A stretch of DNA of 64,000 nucleotides from Corythucha ciliata (taxonomy: Eukaryota; Arthropoda; Insecta; Hemiptera; Tingidae), in contig CM075938.1 of the NCBI GenBank assembly GCA_038030265.1, forward strand, positions 55,049,189 to 55,113,188, written 5' to 3'. The first letter of the stretch is position 1; the number at the start of each line of letters is the position of its first letter. The translations under genes and the position numbers were made by a program. Under the pieces are notes generated by a model. That model did not search any database. It was given only the letters and a program-made list of their open reading frames with translations, and was not told the DNA's origin. Positions 60,486 through 64,000 of the stretch are shown one piece after another.

Positions 60486-61582
60486 CAGAGCCGCCTTTAC
60501 TGAAGTTGGGGTCCCGGGCCCGCTTTTAGCCAAGAATTAGCGTTGTTTCTAAATTTTATTCGCTACAGCAGCTCTCTCAATTTCTTCAGCCAATGGCGTA
60601 TTCTCAACTTTATCTGTCAAAGAACGTTTTTTCTCAATAACCGCTTTTCACACATTCTAGTCGACAATATGATTTTTTTCGATTTTAGCCACGAATTAGA
60701 AATTTCTTTCGCTTTAGAATTAGCACTTTATGTCAGCCACTAAGTGGCTGTTGGAAACCGTGAATTTTCTCTATTTTGGCCGAGAGTGAGCGATTTTTCT
60801 TAATATTAGCCGCGAATTAGCTCTTTGGCTCGTTAGCCAGGTCAAGTTCCTAGCGATTTTTTCCAGAGAAGATAGCGATCCTTACCAGCGATCTTTTTTT
60901 CGGTCAACGGAAAATAATGAGGGGTGATGGGGAAAGAAGGGAGGACATATGGAAGTGGGGGGGGGTGCATTGACTCTATAAACGCACACGAACGACATGA
61001 ATACGGGCAGAGGCGGTCCGGGGGGCAGGATCGCTAGAATGATAATAATCGATGTAAAGTTTCGTGCCACGACCATCCTCGGTTTGGAACCTCTACAGAC
61101 ACCCCCGATCATGCCCGCCAATGACATAAGTACAGCGGGGGCGGTCTGGGGACAGGATCGCTAGCATGATTTTCTGGCTGTCTGTAGAGGTTCCATACCG
61201 AAGTAACGATATTATCATGCTAGCGATCCTGCCCCCAGACCGCCTCTGCCCGTATTCATGTCGTTCGTGTGCGTTTATTGTGTCAATGCACCCCCCCCCC
61301 CTTCACTTCCATCTGTCCTCCGTCCCCTTCCACCTCATCTTTTTCCCGTTGACAGAAAAAAATCTTCTTTGGAAAAAATCGCTAGAAAAAAGAACGCTAA
61401 TTTGACCTGGCTTGTCTCGTTTATAGTCGCGTGATGCCCCCGCAAACAGCGAATGTCCGATTTTTCAATTTCAGCTATGGTTGAGCGCTATGAGTATCTT
61501 TGTTCCCATGTTGAGGAAAAAAGTCTGATTAATCCCGGGCCCCGTGCCCAGGCCCCCGCCTAAAGACGGCACTGCTGTCAAG
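60478..61582. mobile_element. hAT-like TIR element (1.09 kb) inserted in the 21-bp array
   Basis: The element spans 60486-61574. It starts CAGAGCCGCCTTTACTG and its end reads, reverse-complemented, CAGTGCCGTCTTTAGGC. Flanks are GTATCAAG and CTGTCAAG (6 of 8 identical). Family B repeats lie on both sides and family A monomers (60530-60830) lie inside, so the boundary between repeat families coincides with the element ends. Ends resemble those of 56248-58082. Confidence 0.75.
60836..61409. repeat. Large inverted repeat nested in the 60486-61574 element
   Basis: Arms 60836-61104 and 61171-61409: CTAGCGATTTTTTCCAGAGA against GGAAAAAATCGCTAG, CGCACACGAACGACATGAAT against ATTCATGTCGTTCGTGTGCG, and GGAACCTCTACAGACA against TGTCTGTAGAGGTTCC. 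A partial third copy of the GGCAGGATCGCTAG segment lies in the loop at about 61130-61170. Confidence 0.8.
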
Positions 61583-61815
61583 GACGAAATATTGGTACTT
61601 TTTATGGCGTACAGAAATTGACTGTTTTCAGGACCAAATTCACAACTTTCCGAATGAACTTGATACTTTTCAGTACAAATTTGTCAATTTTACTAACGAA
61701 ATTGACAGTTTTAAACTACGAAATTGACATTTTCTAAGACAAAATTGAGTTTTAACGATCGAGGAAACTGACAGTTTCAACGACGATATCGCGAGTTTCC
61801 GGGGATACATTGCAG
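61583..61815 (+). repeat. Family B 21-bp array, continuation after the insertion
   Basis: GACGAAATATTGGTACTTTT and GAAATTGACAGTTTTAAACT type copies resume directly after the element. Confidence 0.75.
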
Positions 61816-61820
61816 CTTAT

Positions 61821-61979
61821 TGATGGAAATAATTTCATCTATCCTAGCATCCCCCTCAATCTCAATATAAATCAAATATATTTCATAATATATTTGATTG
61901 TCAAATATATTTTATCGCGTTCTGTGTTTAAAAACTATAATATCTAAAATCCTCTTGCTCTGCTTAAAGTAAAGTCTCA
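61821..61979 (+). other. Candidate 5' LTR of the copia element
   Basis: A TG...CA bounded 159-bp segment with AT-rich TATA-like sequence near 61875-61910. It is followed directly by AGGTTATGGGC, a primer-binding-site-like match to initiator tRNA-Met as used by copia elements. The 3' LTR lies outside the window, so the boundaries cannot be confirmed. Confidence 0.4.
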
Positions 61980-61995
61980 ATAGGTTATGGGCACC

Positions 61996-64000
61996 ATGGA
62001 CACCCTCGTAAGCGGCATCGAAAAACTCACCGATGTATCGACCTATCCATTGTGGAAATTCGAAATTGACATTTATTTCGAAGCTAAATGCTTGATGGAC
62101 ATCGTACGTGGCACCAGCCGCATTGAAGAAATGGCAACGTCCAAAGAACAAGAGGAGTGGAAACTAAAAGATGCTAAAGCTCGCCAAGCAATCGTCTCGA
62201 CCATCGAGAAAAAACATCGGTCGCACATTAACATGTCAGACGGCGCACGCAATGTTAAAAAAAAACTGCGTTATTTTCGACCGCGACAATGAACATCAAA
62301 AAGCGGCTTCCTACGAACAATTTTTCTCGTTCAAATTCGACTCCACAAACGATCTCGCCACAAATCTCAGTCATCTCGAAAATACACGATTTAAAATAAA
62401 TTCACTGTCCAACAGTGAAGGCGTCACAGACCAAATCAATGACGAGATGCTCATGGCAAAAGTTCTGTCGACTTTACCCCCGACATTTGACAATTTTATT
62501 ACGTCGTGGAGTTCGACTCCTAAAACTGAAAAAAAACATTGAAAATTTAACATCTCGGCTGTTAAGCGAAGAACATCGCAAAACAAAGCATAATGATATT
62601 GACGTCCCCCTTGCCTTTTACTCCCATAAAAACCGACGCTATCAATCACGTCGGTCACCAAATGAACCCAGACCATCAGAATTCCCTCGTCACGCTCGCA
62701 AAAATGAAACCGAAAGCCATTCCTACTTTCGCTGTAACATTTGTAAAAACAAGAAAAACAATCACGATCCGGCAAATTGCTTCTTTCGTAATCGTGGAAA
62801 AGCCAGAAATCAAAATCTAAATGATCACGCAGCTTTCATAGCTACTGCTGAACAAACTCCAAAAGACTTGACGTGGATTGTTGATTCCGGCGCTACTTGT
62901 CATATGACGAATACCGACAAATTCTTTAAAGAACGTCGCCCGTCGAACACAACCATTGCAATCGCTAAGAACAATTCAGTTCTACAAGCTGAAAGTTGTG
63001 GTTCGCTGGAACTTCCACAATGCACACTTAGCAACGTTCTATACGTACCAGACTTGTCGAAAAATTTACTGTCCATTAATGCAATTACTACAAATAACGG
63101 TACAGTGATTTTTAAACAAAATAAGGTCCAGGTATTCCAAAATGAACGACTGATTCTCACGGGGAATAAAAACCCTAACGGACTTTTTGAAGTTAATTTT
63201 GCTCCTGGCTCAGCCTTGCTGACATGGCAGTATGATGCATACGTCTCGTGGCATAGAAAACTCGGCCACCTTGGCGTGAAATATTTAAAACATCTCAATA
63301 CGCTGTTGAACGGGATGCAATTAAAACCAACAGCAATAAAAAACTTCACCTGCGAAGTGTGCTCAAAGGCAAAAGCAACTCGTAAAACTTTCGGATTCAA
63401 TCGTTCACGAGCTTCCCAAACCACTCGAACTACTTCATACAGACGTCGTTGGTCCTATCGATCCTCCGATGTGGAACAACTGCCGATACTTCGTCGTAGT
63501 GATGGATGATTATACTCATTTTTCAGCTACTTTCCTTTTGGGTGGACGAGATGAAGTCAAAACAGCTGTTGTCAATTATGTTAATCAAATCGAGAACCAC
63601 TGGTCAAAAAAAGTTTTAAAAAAATGCGATTGGACAACGCTGGCGAATATGTTTCCCGCGAATTCCGGAAATTCTGCGAGTTAAAAGGAATACAGTTGGA
63701 ATACGCACCGCCTCGAACGCCTCAGCTAAACGCTCATGCCGAGCGCCTCGGACGCACGCTAATGAACGAAACTAGAGCGTTATTATTTGATTCAACTTTG
63801 GAAAAAAATATGTGGGGTGAAGCACTTCTGACGGGCGATCTATCTATTAAACAGAAGTCCGTCAAAAGCTGTAACGTTAACTCCCGCTGAAATGTGGTAT
63901 AAAAAGCGGCCGGACCTGTCCAGACTTTAAATTTTCGGAACTAAAGTGTATGCAAAAATTTACAACACCCGAAAACTAGACGCTAAAGCTAAAAAGTTTG
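61996..64000 (+). pseudogene. Ty1/copia LTR retrotransposon, gag-protease-integrase, frameshifted and cut by the window end
   Basis: Order is typical of copia. A Gag-like region runs from ATG 61996 (the ATG at 61987 overlaps the presumed primer-binding site). A CCHC zinc knuckle lies around 62733-62780 (CNICKNKKNNHDPANC). The aspartic protease has WIVDSGATCHMT around 62874. The integrase zinc region has HRKLGHLG and CEVCSKAKA (63250-63395), and integrase core motifs VVVMDDYTHF and LDNAGEYVSREF follow. The frame changes at least four times, around 62257-62265 (A9), 62529-62536 (A8), ~63400 and 63606-63624 (two A7 runs), and again before 63890. This copy therefore could not make an intact polyprotein as read. 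Reverse transcriptase would lie beyond the window. Confidence 0.88.

Noticed and set aside
59611..60533. Long frames rich in repeated heptapeptides, both strands
   Set aside because: Explained by the 21-bp repeat period being a multiple of three; no start context or splice evidence.

Overview
This is nuclear DNA of a metazoan, most likely an arthropod or a similar small-intron invertebrate. The evidence is multi-exon genes with GT-AG introns mostly of 54-125 nt, animal-type orthologues (CNOT3, TOPBP1, UBA3, POP5), and copia, BEL/Pao, LINE and hAT-like elements. The exact taxon cannot be read from the window. No bacterial operons, tRNA, rRNA or CRISPR were seen.

Layout. 1.08-3.24 kb (-): the 3' part of an unrecognised helical-repeat gene with nine phase-consistent exons. 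3.3-12 kb: foldback elements, a hAT-like transposon with a perfect 8-bp target duplication, and a ~2-kb tandem duplication that runs into a large palindrome. 12.37-13.02 kb (+): POP5 (RNase P/MRP subunit, 4 exons). 13.37-29.81 kb (+): CNOT3 (CCR4-NOT scaffold, 8 exons, one GC-AG intron) with two giant introns full of repeats and retroelement relics. 30-36.8 kb: repeats. 36.80-38.20 kb (-): UBA3 (NEDD8 E1 catalytic subunit, 2 exons). 38.76-55.43 kb (+): TOPBP1 (24 exons), head-to-head with UBA3, with two repeat-filled giant introns and apparently no BRCT6. 55.4-61.8 kb: hAT-like elements and short-period repeats. 61.8-64 kb (+): a frameshifted Ty1/copia retrotransposon running off the window.

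Intron size is bimodal. Almost all introns are 54-125 nt, one is 566 nt, and four are 4.4-7.9 kb. The giant ones are filled with several families of very degenerate short tandem repeats (periods near 17, 21 and 30 bp), most of the ~30-bp families sharing a GCGAA(A/T)T core. The most interesting pattern is that in at least three places a whole 30-bp array lies between terminal inverted repeats. In one of these, the unit carrying a GCGAATTAGCG array sits inside a different 21-bp array with an imperfect 8-bp flanking duplication. This suggests hAT-like non-autonomous elements that carry and disperse minisatellites.

The four recognised genes are housekeeping (tRNA/rRNA processing, mRNA decay, neddylation, replication-checkpoint signalling) and show no functional linkage beyond the shared UBA3/TOPBP1 promoter interval. 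Exon coordinates were derived by hand from splice signals, reading phase and family resemblance; no alignment was run.
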